Part shown: in pieces, positions 29,504 through 37,833 of the stretch | How the letters are laid out: each line of letters starts with the position of its first letter | Position numbering within the stretch: position 1 is the stretch's first letter | NCBI GenBank assembly: GCA_963716135.1 | Contig: OY970289.1 | Location: 2,232,001-2,296,000 of the forward strand | Length of the DNA stretch: 64,000 nt | Origin: CAVRAW01 sp963716135 | GTDB lineage: Bacteria > Planctomycetota > Planctomycetia > Pirellulales > JADZDJ01 | Direction of reading: 5' to 3' | Notes under the pieces: generated by a model | Database searches by the model: none | Told to the model about the DNA's origin: nothing | The model's input: only the letters and a program-made list of their open reading frames with translations | Translations under genes and position numbers: made by a program

Positions 29504-30383
29504 ATGCGTCATCGTCGAGACTTGCACCACTGCTTGAAGTGGGTAATCTGTGCGCGTAATCATGGCCGGCTTGAGCCGATCGGCCTGGGGCACGTCGTTC
29601 CCCTACGGAAATTTCACTGGCACCGGCGGGAATGTGACGTTCTTTGATGTGACCGAGACGCCTACGAAGAATCCTCCGCCAGCGGGTTTTCCCTATCCGC
29701 TGTTTGGGATCCCCACGGCCTTTGGCGACAATTTGGAGTTCAGCCCAAACGACTTCAACGCGAATTCCAGCGGCGGATCTTTCCCATTTACCGACAGCCA
29801 ATTGTCGATGACCATCGTGAGCATCAATCCGTCGAAATCCATCGATTCGATTTTGATCAAAGAGGCGGGCTCCTATTCGTTGATCGGCGGTGGAGCAAAT
29901 ACGCAAGCAATCGTCTCGATCAATGTTGTGCTGGCAAAAATTCTGGAAGTGAACAGCGTACCGCTGGTGACACCCATTGATGTTCCCGCGACAGTGACCT
30001 ACACGAATTTAGGAAGCGCGGCATCGGCGGTCGTTTCGGGTGGATTGATCATGAACAACAGCATTGTTCAGCCCCCGCCAGTGAACCAAAAGTGGACTGC
30101 GACGGCATTCTTTGATTTCGCGGGCGCCCTTGCCTCGGAAGATCTTGCCGGACCGATTACTACCGTCAAATTATCCCTCAACAATACCTTGACGGCCATC
30201 AGTGAGTTGATTGGACCGAATAACAATATCGCCACAACTGCATTCATCGATAAGAAGGATTTCAGCATTCAAGTGGACCCCGTGCCGGAGCCCACTTCAT
30301 TGGCATTGATCGCCCTGGGGATCGCGGGCACGGTATCGATGCAGTATTGGACGCGTCGCAACAAGGGCGACGCGGACAGTTAG
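29504..30383 (+). CDS. PEP-CTERM exported protein (frameshift in the signal peptide)
   Basis: Exosortase-type substrate. A start at 29504 (MRHRRDLHHCLKWVICA) gives the first half of a signal peptide, and the second half, VIMAGLSRSAWG, is in another frame, so one base is wrong near 29550. The mature region is rich in Gly/Asn/Thr/Ser beta-strand sequence (NFTGTGGNVTFFDVTETPT, SINPSKSIDSILIKEAGSYS) and ends VPEPTSLALIALGIAGTV with an Arg-containing tail, the PEP-CTERM sorting signal. About 290 residues when joined. No catalytic motif is visible. A perfect terminator follows. Confidence 0.8.
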
Positions 30384-30423
30384 CTGCGTTTGTCTTAAGC
30401 CAGTGCGAGTCAATTTGTTCTTG

Positions 30424-30449
30424 CCCCCGGTTTGCCCGGGGGTTTTTTT
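30424..30449 (+). terminator. Intrinsic terminator after PEP-CTERM gene
   Basis: CCCCCGG (30424-30430), loop TTTGC, CCGGGGG (30436-30442), then seven T to 30449. It separates the PEP-CTERM gene from the convergent AsmA-like gene. Confidence 0.93.
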
Positions 30450-30493
30450 GTTGCGCGGGCCGCAGCTTGTTTGGAGCTTCAGAGATCGTTTTT

Positions 30494-31787
30494 TCAGGGC
30501 GCGGGTGGCGGCGAGGGTGGAGGATTTCCGTTGGCTCCGCGCCGTCCCGGCAGGAGGCCCGGGCGCGATGAATCGTCGCGCTTTTCCGATCGACGCTGCT
30601 GGAACCAATCGGTGAGTTGTTTCAGTCCCGGCGCAGCCAGTTTCGGACTGCTCAGCGTGCCCACCACGTGCAGCGTTGCCTGGCTGAGCAGGCTATGCAG
30701 GAAGCTATCCGCGGGAAGTCCGGCGGCGAGCGCGGAAATGTCGATATCCAAATCGAGCGTTTCGTCGAGCCCCACCGAGCCGTGCGAGCGAATCGTCGGA
30801 TTGTCCTTAAGCGCGGGCAAGCTGAAATTTAGATTTTCGTGGAACACCCTGCCGTCGCGCAGTTGAAATGTCACTACGTCATCCTTTGCGATTTGCATTG
30901 CGGCGGGCGCATCCTTGAGCTGCATCAAGTCGGCAAGCAGTTTGACAAATCCGCCGGGCCCCACTTCCACCGAATGGAGCGTTAGTTTGCCTTTGACGTC
31001 GGCTTTATCGGGCATCCCCAGCGGCCAATAGAACTGGTCCAGCTCCAGCGAAACGCGACCGGAGGCGGACGTCGTTTGCGAGAGAACCGGCGCGATGAAT
31101 TTGAGCAAATCGTTGCACAACTGCGGCGTGAGCTGGGTTTCATGGAGCAATTGGATTGCTCCGCCGTGCAGCACCGGCACACCGAGCGGATTTTCGGTGG
31201 CGGGAATGGTCGCGCCCTGCAGGTTCAAATTTTCGACTACCAGTGGTCGCGTGGAACTCGGTCCGCGCAGCGACAAACTGGCGTCGACAATTTCCCACCG
31301 TATCGCGCTTGTTCATCAGGGCGGCGCTGGCCATGGCCTGCAGCAGCCGCGTGAGATTCCAGCCTCCCTTATCAAATTCGATATTCAATTGAGGCTGCAC
31401 GATGCGAAAGCTGCCAGCGTCATGACTCATCAGCAGCCGCCAAAGCGCCGTGTCGCCTTCGATTCGCTTTACGGCGAGCACCGCCTGATGGGAATCGTCG
31501 TTTTGAACATTGATGTCGCCCAAGGCAATCGGTGAAAACCAGCCGAGCGACAATTCTTTGGCCGTGATCTGCAGATTCGCCCTGGCCGACAGCCATTTCA
31601 AAGCTTGGTCACGAATGGCAGGAACTGCCGCCAGATACGGAAGCGCGAAGACCACGGGCAGTGCCAAGATCAGGATCGTCGTAATCCACCAAATCCAACG
31701 ACGCCGGCGTTTGATGGGCAATGGAGGGGCCGACGGCATTGGATCAACGGGCGCGGCTGCGGGTGTCGACGGCTGTGGTTCGATCAT
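30494..31787 (-). CDS. AsmA-like membrane-anchored protein (one frameshift)
   Basis: Envelope protein with a basic N-terminus (IKRRRRWIWW), one transmembrane helix (ITTILILALPVVFALPYLAA) and an AsmA/DUF748-type start to the periplasmic part (ALKWLSARANLQITAKELSL, GWFSPIALGDINV). The first part (31787 to about 31300) and the second (about 31285 to 30494) are in different frames; the joined text around WEIVDASLSLRGPS fits one protein of about 430 residues. The second part has further beta-strand text (VVENLNLQGATIP, LRDGRVFHENLNFSLP). AsmA-like proteins are thought to act in lipid transport to the outer membrane. It ends in a Pro-rich tail. Confidence 0.72.
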
Positions 31788-31794
31788 GGAGAGA

Positions 31795-33441
31795 CTATGG
31801 CGGCGCCGAGGGCGCCCGAGGCGTCAACGTGCGGTTTTGCGGCGATGCCTTATCATAGGCATTTGCAGCAACGATTTGAATATCGCACGCGCCCAGTGCG
31901 CAGTCGTTATCTCCGGCGGCAAAGATTCGCACATGACAGGGTCCGATGGCATCTGCCGGAGCCTCCAGTTTTGCGCTATAGCGACCGTTGATGACTTGCG
32001 TTGCCACGCTCGCCAGCCGAGGATCGTTCGCGCCATGATAAGTGCGCTGGAATTCTCGACGCGCCTCCAAATCCGAGCCGTACTTGTCGCGGGGCGGCGC
32101 ATCGCTGCGGAGGCGATCTCGCTTGAGGACCAGATCGACCACCGCGGCGCCGTCGATCGGGCATTCGCCGTGGATTTCCATCGTTTGCCCCGCGACGGCG
32201 ACGGTCGGCGCCGACACGGAAACGTCTTGCGGATAGCGCAACCCCAGCGTTGGATCGCCCAGCAAATTGAACAATTGCAGGCATTCATACCGTTCGTCCT
32301 TGGGCGAATAATTCGGAGATACCGCGGACGTCAGCGCGCTCACAAGGCCCCAGATAGGCGAATCGTCGCCGGCCATCGTATCGCGCTTGGCGTGCAGGAC
32401 GAGTTCGCCGATGGTCGCGCGATGCTCGACGAAATACTCGTGCATCGCTTCGCGGCCCAAGACGGTCATGGAATAGGGCATGGTCACGTTGGAACCGGCC
32501 AACGCCGCCACGGAACCGTGCGGATTGGCAAGCAGTTCTTCCGCGAGGCAATTCTGCGGCTCGGCGAACGCTCCCGCATAGCAACAAAAAAACAAGGCAA
32601 TGGGCTGGGCAAAATCGCAGCGCAGCCGGCGGCAGTCGTCGCAACGCAAAATCGACTGCGTGCAATCCGGAAACTCGGCGCGCTCCAGTTCGCGGGGCGA
32701 GCCGTGCCCCATGTACACGCAAAATAGCGCATGCTCGTTGAATCGCTGCAGGCAGCATTCGTGAAATGCGTGGGGATCGGGACAGTATTGACTGTGCCAA
32801 CTAGCGTAGGTCAGCGAAGTTTGATAGCCCGTAGGTACGCCGGCGGTGATTGCCGTGCGGACGACGTTCTCCAATACGCTGTCGGCCAGCTCGCCAAAAC
32901 CCCCTTGGCCTGCGACGAAATTAATTTTCGTGCGCCAAGGGCCGAAGTCGCGGCATTGCTCGTAGTCTAGAGTTTTCTTGAGGATCGTGTTCAATTCTTC
33001 CGCGGAATGAGCGGTCAGGCGGCCAACGGCGACGTCGGGCACTCCGTCGTCGTCCAAATCGGCATAGGGATTGTCGGAGGCGAAATCGGGGCCTCCGCCC
33101 CAGTCGCGGTTCACTTTCGAGGGAACGCGAAACGTCGGCGTCCAGCGCGAGCGCAAAACAGGGTCGGCATTTGACATGTCCGACTGCGGCGGTGCGGCGT
33201 CGCCCACCAAAACGACAAATCGAAGCTTTCCTTCGTGGGCCAATTCGCGGATCCGGGCTCGCACTTCGTCAGCGGTGCCTTGGTTCGACACGAAGTGCAC
33301 GACGTGCCCCTGACTGGTGCGCTGCACAAGCCAGGGCTGCATCGTTTCGCGGAATTCCGCCGGACAAACGACGGCGACATCGGGCGCTTCGGCAGCTGTG
33401 ACCGATACGCTGAGCAGCAAGGATGTTAGAAGACCGTGCAT
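31795..33441 (-). CDS. Secreted C25 (gingipain-like) cysteine peptidase
   Basis: Exported caspase-fold peptidase of 548 residues with signal MHGLLTSLLLSVSVTAAEA. The C25 pattern is clear: RIRELAHEGKLRFVVLVGDA, DDDGVPDVAVGRLTAHSAEE, then the catalytic His in FCVYMGHGSPRE and catalytic Cys in ALFFCCYAGAF, and NLLGDPTLGLRYP at the end of the catalytic domain. The C-terminal region (about 430-548) is an Ig-like domain (TVAVAGQTMEIHGECP). The DDDGVPD segment may bind Ca2+. It is 7 bases from the AsmA-like gene on the same strand, so co-transcribed. Confidence 0.88.
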   Translation of the reverse strand: MHGLLTSLLLSVSVTAAEAPDVAVVCPAEFRETMQPWLVQRTSQGHVVHFVSNQGTADEVRARIRELAHEGKLRFVVLVGDAAPPQSDMSNADPVLRSRWTPTFRVPSKVNRDWGGGPDFASDNPYADLDDDGVPDVAVGRLTAHSAEELNTILKKTLDYEQCRDFGPWRTKINFVAGQGGFGELADSVLENVVRTAITAGVPTGYQTSLTYASWHSQYCPDPHAFHECCLQRFNEHALFCVYMGHGSPRELERAEFPDCTQSILRCDDCRRLRCDFAQPIALFFCCYAGAFAEPQNCLAEELLANPHGSVAALAGSNVTMPYSMTVLGREAMHEYFVEHRATIGELVLHAKRDTMAGDDSPIWGLVSALTSAVSPNYSPKDERYECLQLFNLLGDPTLGLRYPQDVSVSAPTVAVAGQTMEIHGECPIDGAAVVDLVLKRDRLRSDAPPRDKYGSDLEARREFQRTYHGANDPRLASVATQVINGRYSAKLEAPADAIGPCHVRIFAAGDNDCALGACDIQIVAANAYDKASPQNRTLTPRAPSAPP

Positions 33442-33649
33442 CGTGTTCCTGGCAAACGGGGGCGAATCGAGTGCGCCAACGATCTAAGGCAAGCATCTTG
33501 CGAAAAATCGACGCAAGTGTAGTGTTGGGCATTCCTGCAGGGCAAGCCGGATTCGCCTTGCGCATTGGCATGCTTGTGGCAAACTGGGCGGGGCGCGCAC
33601 AATTACCATCCTAGATTGCTAAGCTGCCAGAATACAGCGTGAGGAAGGC

Positions 33650-34093
33650 TTGTTTTCCGATTTGCTACACAACGCGGTCGGCTGGTTTGAAGACCATCCC
33701 TGGGTAGTTTGGGTGGCCGCAGGATTGTCGCTTTGCACGCTGCTGGCGGGACTAGTCGTTGTGCCGTGGATCATTGTGCGAATTCCGCCGGACTATTTCA
33801 CCCACGCTCGCCGATCGCAATCGAATTGGAACAAAATGCACCCCGCATTGCAGATCGCAGTCATGGCAGGAAAGAATTTGGCGGGCGCGCTGCTCATCTT
33901 CGCCGGCTTCATCATGCTATTTGTGCCGGGGCCGGGGATTGTTACGGCGCTCGTGGGGCTGGCACTGGTGGACGTGCCTGGCAAGCGGCGTTTGGAACGC
34001 TGGATTGTGGCGCGACCGGCGGTTTTCGCCTCGCTCAACAAGCTGCGAAAGAAGTACAACCATCCGCCGCTGGAGCACCCGGAGAAGGAATGA
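33650..34093 (+). CDS. PGPGW-type small membrane protein
   Basis: Membrane protein of 147 residues. It starts with TTG at 33650, supported by GAGGAAGG directly upstream (33641-33648), and reads MFSDLLHNAVGWFEDHPWV. There are two N-terminal hydrophobic segments (VWVAAGLSLCTLLAGLVVV) and a later one with VPGPGIVTALVGLALVD, matching the putative transmembrane PGPGW family. Function of the family is unknown. The TGA stop (34091-34093) is part of the adjoining heptad repeat. Confidence 0.78.
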   Translation: MFSDLLHNAVGWFEDHPWVVWVAAGLSLCTLLAGLVVVPWIIVRIPPDYFTHARRSQSNWNKMHPALQIAVMAGKNLAGALLIFAGFIMLFVPGPGIVTALVGLALVDVPGKRRLERWIVARPAVFASLNKLRKKYNHPPLEHPEKE

Positions 34094-34173
34094 CCAATGA
34101 CCAAATCCCAATGACCAATCGGCAGGGCCGCCAGTATTTCATTGGTCATTGGTGCTTGGTCATTGGTCATTTG
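34089..34173. repeat. Heptad-unit inverted repeat, ATGACCA family (copy 2)
   Basis: Left arm ATGACCA ATGACCA AATCCCA ATGACCA is identical over these four units to the copy at 14445. The right arm has TCATTGG TCATTGG TGCTTGG TCATTGG. It lies between convergent genes, with the PGPGW stop codon inside the left arm and the Coa1-like stop just beyond the right arm. Confidence 0.85.
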
Positions 34174-34177
34174 CATA

Positions 34178-34723
34178 TCATTTCTTCCCCGGCTCTGGGG
34201 GCAAATCGGGAAGTGCGATATCGACCGGCATGTCGGGCTGTTGCGCTTCAGACTGTTTGGCGTTGGGATCGAACTTCGGGGTGTCGTCGCCGCTAATGGT
34301 TTCTTGAGCGATGTCGAGGTGTTCCTTGTCGGGAAATTCCAAATCGAGCTGCGAAAAGCTCCACTGCCCCTGCATGAGTCGTGACTTGACCGAAACCTTC
34401 GCCGTGCCCTTGGGACCCGCGACGTCGAAAAAGAAGAACGCCTCGCCGCGATCCCCTTCGGTATGAACGCCGCCGCCGGGAAACAGCCGAACGGGATCGA
34501 TCGGTTGCCCGATTCGTTCGGCGACCTTTGGACTTTTGCGGATGGCATCAACAGCCGCTTGATATTGGCTGTGGAAACGGAGCTTCATCAGCGGCCACCC
34601 AATCACATACACGCCTACCAGAACGACCGCCAACAGCAGCAGCAAGACTGCTGAGATCTTATGTCGGCCGAGCCACGATTTTTTCGCAGAGGCCGGCTGC
34701 GACGCTGATTGAATGTTGGACAT
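34178..34723 (-). CDS. Coa1-like membrane protein
   Basis: Single-pass membrane protein of 181 residues. The start at 34723 (MSNIQSASQPAS) is set by AAAGGAG seven bases upstream; a longer frame to 34804 lacks such a site. The transmembrane helix is ISAVLLLLLAVVLVGVYVI. The outer part has AVDAIRKSPKVAERIG, a Gly-rich turn, EAFFFFDVAGPKGTAKVSV and WSFSQLDLEF, the Coa1/Tim21-type pattern found in cytochrome oxidase assembly factors. An oxidase-assembly role in this bacterium is inference; no oxidase genes are nearby. The C-terminus is acidic and Pro-rich (DALPDLPPEP-like). Confidence 0.72.
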   Translation of the reverse strand: MSNIQSASQPASAKKSWLGRHKISAVLLLLLAVVLVGVYVIGWPLMKLRFHSQYQAAVDAIRKSPKVAERIGQPIDPVRLFPGGGVHTEGDRGEAFFFFDVAGPKGTAKVSVKSRLMQGQWSFSQLDLEFPDKEHLDIAQETISGDDTPKFDPNAKQSEAQQPDMPVDIALPDLPPEPGKK

Positions 34724-34772
34724 GGCACGACTCCTTTCGGCGTTCTGATTATTTACGCAGCGCAAGCCGTTA

Positions 34773-35455
34773 CTACTTGCTATCCACTTTGCGGCAATAA
34801 GCAATGATTTCCGCGGTCGTGGTCGGCAAGGGTCCGGCGGGTTCTTTCTTCACTGGCTTGGCGGCCGGTTCAGCGACGGACGCTGCTTCCGCAACAGGTT
34901 CTTCGGCTTCCTGGGCGCAAGGGGCGCGGGCTCACCTTCCGGCTGACTAGCGGCTGCCGCTGCTGACGGGGCCGCGGCTTTTGCCCGGGCGGCGGCGAGG
35001 ATGTCGGCGGTCGACATTTTTTTGCCGGACTCGGGTTTGGCCGCCGGCGCCGCAGTTGTGGCGGGGGCTTTCGCCGTCGGGGCCGCGGTCGCGCCGCTGC
35101 CTTTCTTTGCTCGGGCGGCGGCGAGGATGTCGGCAGTGCTGGGCTTGCCTGCCGGTTTTGCCGGAGGCGCGCTCTTCGCGGCCGCTCCTTCCGCCGGAGC
35201 TTTCGTCGCAGCAGGCTTTACTTCGGCGGGCTTTGGCTCCGGCTTCGGTACGACCTTCAGAAAATCCAATTCGATGTCATACCAGCCGATGTTGTCGAAC
35301 TGATCGAATTCCACGAGCGCCCGGCCGCTCATGTTCACCGTCTTCACCAGGCCTGTGGCATCGCGAAAGCGCGCCAACTCGGGGCGCGAGGCATCGACCA
35401 CCACGTACTTGTCGGTGTAATCGCGCTTCAGTTTTTCGATGTGTTCCAAGGCCAT
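34773..35455 (-). CDS. Unknown protein with three [S/T]TA-[D/E]-I short repeats (one frameshift)
   Basis: Protein of about 227 residues. The start at 35455 (MALEHIEKLKRDYTDKYVVV) excludes an upstream extension that would be translated heptad repeat. An N-terminal domain of about 70 residues contains SRPELARFRDATGLVKTVNM and ALVEFDQFDNIGWYDIELDF. A long Ala/Pro/Lys-rich linker carries STADILAAARAKKGS and STADILAAARAKAAA, and after a one-base shift near 34915-34922 the frame ends with TTTAEIIAYCRKVDSK at the TAG 34773-34775, a third, diverged copy. No known family. The short amphipathic repeats joined by flexible linkers look like docking motifs; that is inference. Confidence 0.68.
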
Positions 35456-35462
35456 AGTTGGG

Positions 35463-35543
35463 AAGCACCAATGACCAAGCACGAAGGACCAATAGGTGCT
35501 CAGCCGCAAGGTTTGGTCATTGGGATTTGGTCATTGGTCATTT
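35463..35543. repeat. Heptad-unit inverted repeat, ATGACCA family (copy 3)
   Basis: Units AGCACCA ATGACCA AGCACGA AGGACCA, a spacer of about 20 bases, then TTGGTCA TTGGGAT TTGGTCA TTGGTCA. It lies between two minus-strand genes, unlike copies 1 and 2, which separate convergent genes. Confidence 0.83.
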
Positions 35544-35578
35544 TCCCTGCGGCATTGTCTCGAAATAGTTACTGCGAA

Positions 35579-36139
35579 TCAAGGCACTCTGTCACAGATA
35601 GCGTATTGCCAACGAAATGTTGCTGGGAAGGTAAACTCCTCGGGATCGGCTTCGACCGTAACTCCGCCGTCGGCCGCCGGCCACAGTGAACTTCCCCGTT
35701 CCGCTTGCATGACGATTTGACCGGACCAAAGCCATGGCGCACGGTTGGCGTTTCCGTTTCCGGAAAGCACCTTCGGCTTGCCGACTAGCGATTGATAGGT
35801 GCTCGAGAGCGTTCCCAATGCATCTTGCGTTGGGACGCGGCAGGCGACGTCGAACCGCAGGGCGGATTTTTTAGACTCGGCTTCGACGCTCATCGACCAA
35901 TGGCATTTGGGCGTTTGGCCCACGAGAAGCGCCACGTTCCCGTCGCCACGCTCTTCAATCTGCAATTCTTGAAACGGCGGGCTGCAGGGCCATTCGTCTT
36001 CCGGCCGGCCTTCGATCGATTCCAAGAGCGGACGAAATTGCCCTTGCTCGACCAAACCGATGGTGTGTGCCCACCGATCCTGCCGCCGCAAAAAAACGAC
36101 CCGAAGCAAACCACTTTGAAGAACCGTGTCCATTGTCAT
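35579..36139 (-). CDS. Conserved-looking hypothetical protein
   Basis: Protein of 186 residues beginning MTMDTVLQSGLLRVVFLRRQ. Visible text such as RWAHTIGLVEQGQFRPLLES, GNVALLVGQTPKCHWSMSVE and LRFDVACRVPT suggests a mixed beta protein without signal peptide or membrane segment. I do not recognise a family. It follows GxxExxY on the same strand with a gap of 65 bases and precedes the TA-I repeat protein. Confidence 0.6.
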   Translation of the reverse strand: MTMDTVLQSGLLRVVFLRRQDRWAHTIGLVEQGQFRPLLESIEGRPEDEWPCSPPFQELQIEERGDGNVALLVGQTPKCHWSMSVEAESKKSALRFDVACRVPTQDALGTLSSTYQSLVGKPKVLSGNGNANRAPWLWSGQIVMQAERGSSLWPAADGGVTVEADPEEFTFPATFRWQYAICDRVP

Positions 36140-36156
36140 TTTTCGGCGTGAATCGA

Positions 36157-36175
36157 TTAACCGCAGAGGTCGCAG
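36157..36175 (+). repeat. Left arm of inverted repeat around GxxExxY gene
   Basis: TTAACCGCAGAGGTCGCAG. Its reverse complement occurs at 36605-36623 with a single mismatch; the outer 13 bases are identical. It lies 29 bases beyond the GxxExxY stop codon. Confidence 0.8.
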
Positions 36176-36203
36176 AGCAAGGCCATGTAACTTTGCAAAC
36201 GCG

Positions 36204-36584
36204 CTACAAGTTATTGACGAGCCGCTTGATGCCGTCTTTCAAATGGATCTCATGAAAATTGATCAGCAACCCTAGTTTCTTGCCACTTAGTTTCAAATAC
36301 GACAGTAGTTGCGCCTGATGAATTCCCGCGATGGCTTCGACAGCTTTGAACTCCACGATGACCTCGTCTTCCACCAACAGATCGATTCGATATCCAATAT
36401 CGATGATCACTTCGTCATAGCGAACCGGCAATTCAACCTGAGATCGAACCTGCAGTCCACGGCGGCCAAGTTCAAAACGCAAGCACGCTTCGTACGCGGA
36501 TTCCAGAAGTCCGGGTCCCGGCCGCGAGTGCACTTTCATCGCCGCATCAATGACCTGCCCACTAATCTCATTCAAGTCCTTCAT
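36204..36584 (-). CDS. GxxExxY protein
   Basis: Member of the TIGR04256 GxxExxY family (126 residues), a small PD-(D/E)XK-like fold of unknown activity. The naming motif is GLLESAYE; other conserved parts are VIDAAMKVHSRPGPG, RIDLLVEDEVIVEFKAVEA (candidate D-ExK catalytic residues) and LLSYLKLSGKKLGLLINF. Length is normal and the frame is intact. The gene is enclosed by a 19-base inverted repeat (36157-36175 and 36605-36623) with one mismatch, which suggests it entered as a unit. Confidence 0.92.
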   Translation of the reverse strand: MKDLNEISGQVIDAAMKVHSRPGPGLLESAYEACLRFELGRRGLQVRSQVELPVRYDEVIIDIGYRIDLLVEDEVIVEFKAVEAIAGIHQAQLLSYLKLSGKKLGLLINFHEIHLKDGIKRLVNNL

Positions 36585-36604
36585 GTAACCCCTTGCGCGT
36601 TCCC

Positions 36605-36623
36605 TGCGTCCTCTGCGGTTAAT
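36605..36623 (-). repeat. Right arm of inverted repeat around GxxExxY gene
   Basis: Reads CTGCGTCCTCTGCGGTTAA on the plus strand, the reverse complement of the left arm with one mismatch. It lies 20 bases before the GxxExxY start codon and just beyond the prfB 3' end. Confidence 0.8.
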
Positions 36624-36648
36624 GATCGGGCTTCAATGAGCAATGCTC

Positions 36649-37783
36649 TTACGCATCATCGTCGGCCTTGCCTGCTTCGATCGGCTTGCCGTCGGTGGCG
36701 CGCCATCGCAGATACGCATCCAGGAATCCCTGAATGTTGCCGTCCAGCACGGCGTTGAAGCTGCCCATGTAGTGGCCCGTGCGGGAATCTTTCACGCGCT
36801 GGTCGGGATGCAAAAAGTAATTGCGGATTTGCGAGCCGAAGCCGGTTTTGGCCTGCGAACGATACTTCGCCAACTGCTGGGCCTCGCGTTTTTCTTCCTC
36901 CATGCGAGCCAAGCGGGCCCGCAGCATTTTGATGGCCGTGGCGCGATTTTTGTGCTGACTGCGTTCGTTCTGGCACTGGACGACGATGCCGCTGGGAAAA
37001 TGCGTGAGGCGAATGGCGCTGGAAGTTTTGTTTACATGCTGGCCGCCGGCGCCGCTGGCACGGAACACGTCTTCGCGGATGTCTTCGTCTCGGAGTTCAA
37101 TTTCCGTGTTGTCGTTGATTTCGGGAGAAACATCCACGGCCGCGAAGCTGGTTTGCCGCTTGCCTTCAGCGTTGAACGGGCTGATGCGGACCAGGCGGTG
37201 CATGCCGGTTTCGCCTTTCAAGTAGCCGTAGGCCATAGGGCCGCGGATAGCGATGGCGGCGTGCTGGATGCCGGCGACGCCGTCATCCTGGCGGTCCAAA
37301 AGCTCCGTGTCGTAACCGTTTTTCTGCGCCCATTGCAGGTACATGCGCAGCAGCATTTCGGCCCAATCGTTGGCGTCGGTGCCGCCGTCACGGGCATTGA
37401 TGGATAGGATGGCGGCGTTGGCGTCGTGCGGTCCGCTCAGGAGCGATTTCAGCTCGAGCTCGTCGAGCATGGGTTCGGTGCGATCGAGCTGTTGGCGCAG
37501 TTCAGGAACGAAACTGGCGTCTTCCTGGCCCATCTCGACGAGGGTTTTAATTTCTTCGTCGGCGCGGACGGCCTCGTCCATGGGCTTCAAAAGCGCGTTA
37601 AGGCCTTTGAGCTCGATGACCGTAGCCTGGGCGGCGGCTTGATTGTTCCAGAAATCGGGCGCCGCCATGCGCTCTTCGATCGATTGGACCTGCTTCTTTT
37701 TAGAAGCGTAGTCAAAGACTATCCCGCAGTTGCAGGATTCGCTCGTGAATTCGTTCGGCCCGATCGGTAAGTTCTTTTTCCAT
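36649..37783 (-). CDS. prfB: Peptide chain release factor 2, with programmed +1 frameshift
   Basis: RF2 releases peptides at UGA and UAA. The coding region starts at ATG 37783 (MEKELTDRAERIHERILQL), reads 23 codons to an in-frame TGA (37714-37712), then shifts +1 to DYASKKKQVQSIEERM and continues to 36649. The peptidyl-hydrolysis motif is GAGGQHVNK, the stop-recognition tripeptide SPF is in RISPFNAEG, and SQHKNRATAIKML follows. Joined length is about 377 residues. An alternative frame opening at 37791 exists but has a non-RF2 N-terminus, so the frameshifted product is the real one. Confidence 0.95.
37711..37717 (-). promoter_or_regulatory. Programmed +1 frameshift site of prfB
   Basis: CTTTGAC on the coding strand: CTT slippery codon, TGA stop and C as the weak-context base, identical to the classical RF2 autoregulation site. 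The upstream Shine-Dalgarno-like element is weak (CGGGA five bases before CTT, against AGGGGG in E. coli). Confidence 0.9.
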
Positions 37784-37833
37784 AATTGCAATTATATCTT
37801 TTTGCAGGCCGATGAGGAAAGCGAGTCCGAGGC

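Noticed and set aside
35456..35509. N-terminal extension of the TA-I repeat protein
   Set aside because: The extra 18 residues are translated heptad repeat; ATG 35455 starts the conserved-looking domain.
36649..37791. Reading prfB as one unshifted frame from 37791
   Set aside because: The leader would lack the RF2 N-terminus, and the CTT-TGA-C site with a proper ATG frame explains the gene fully.
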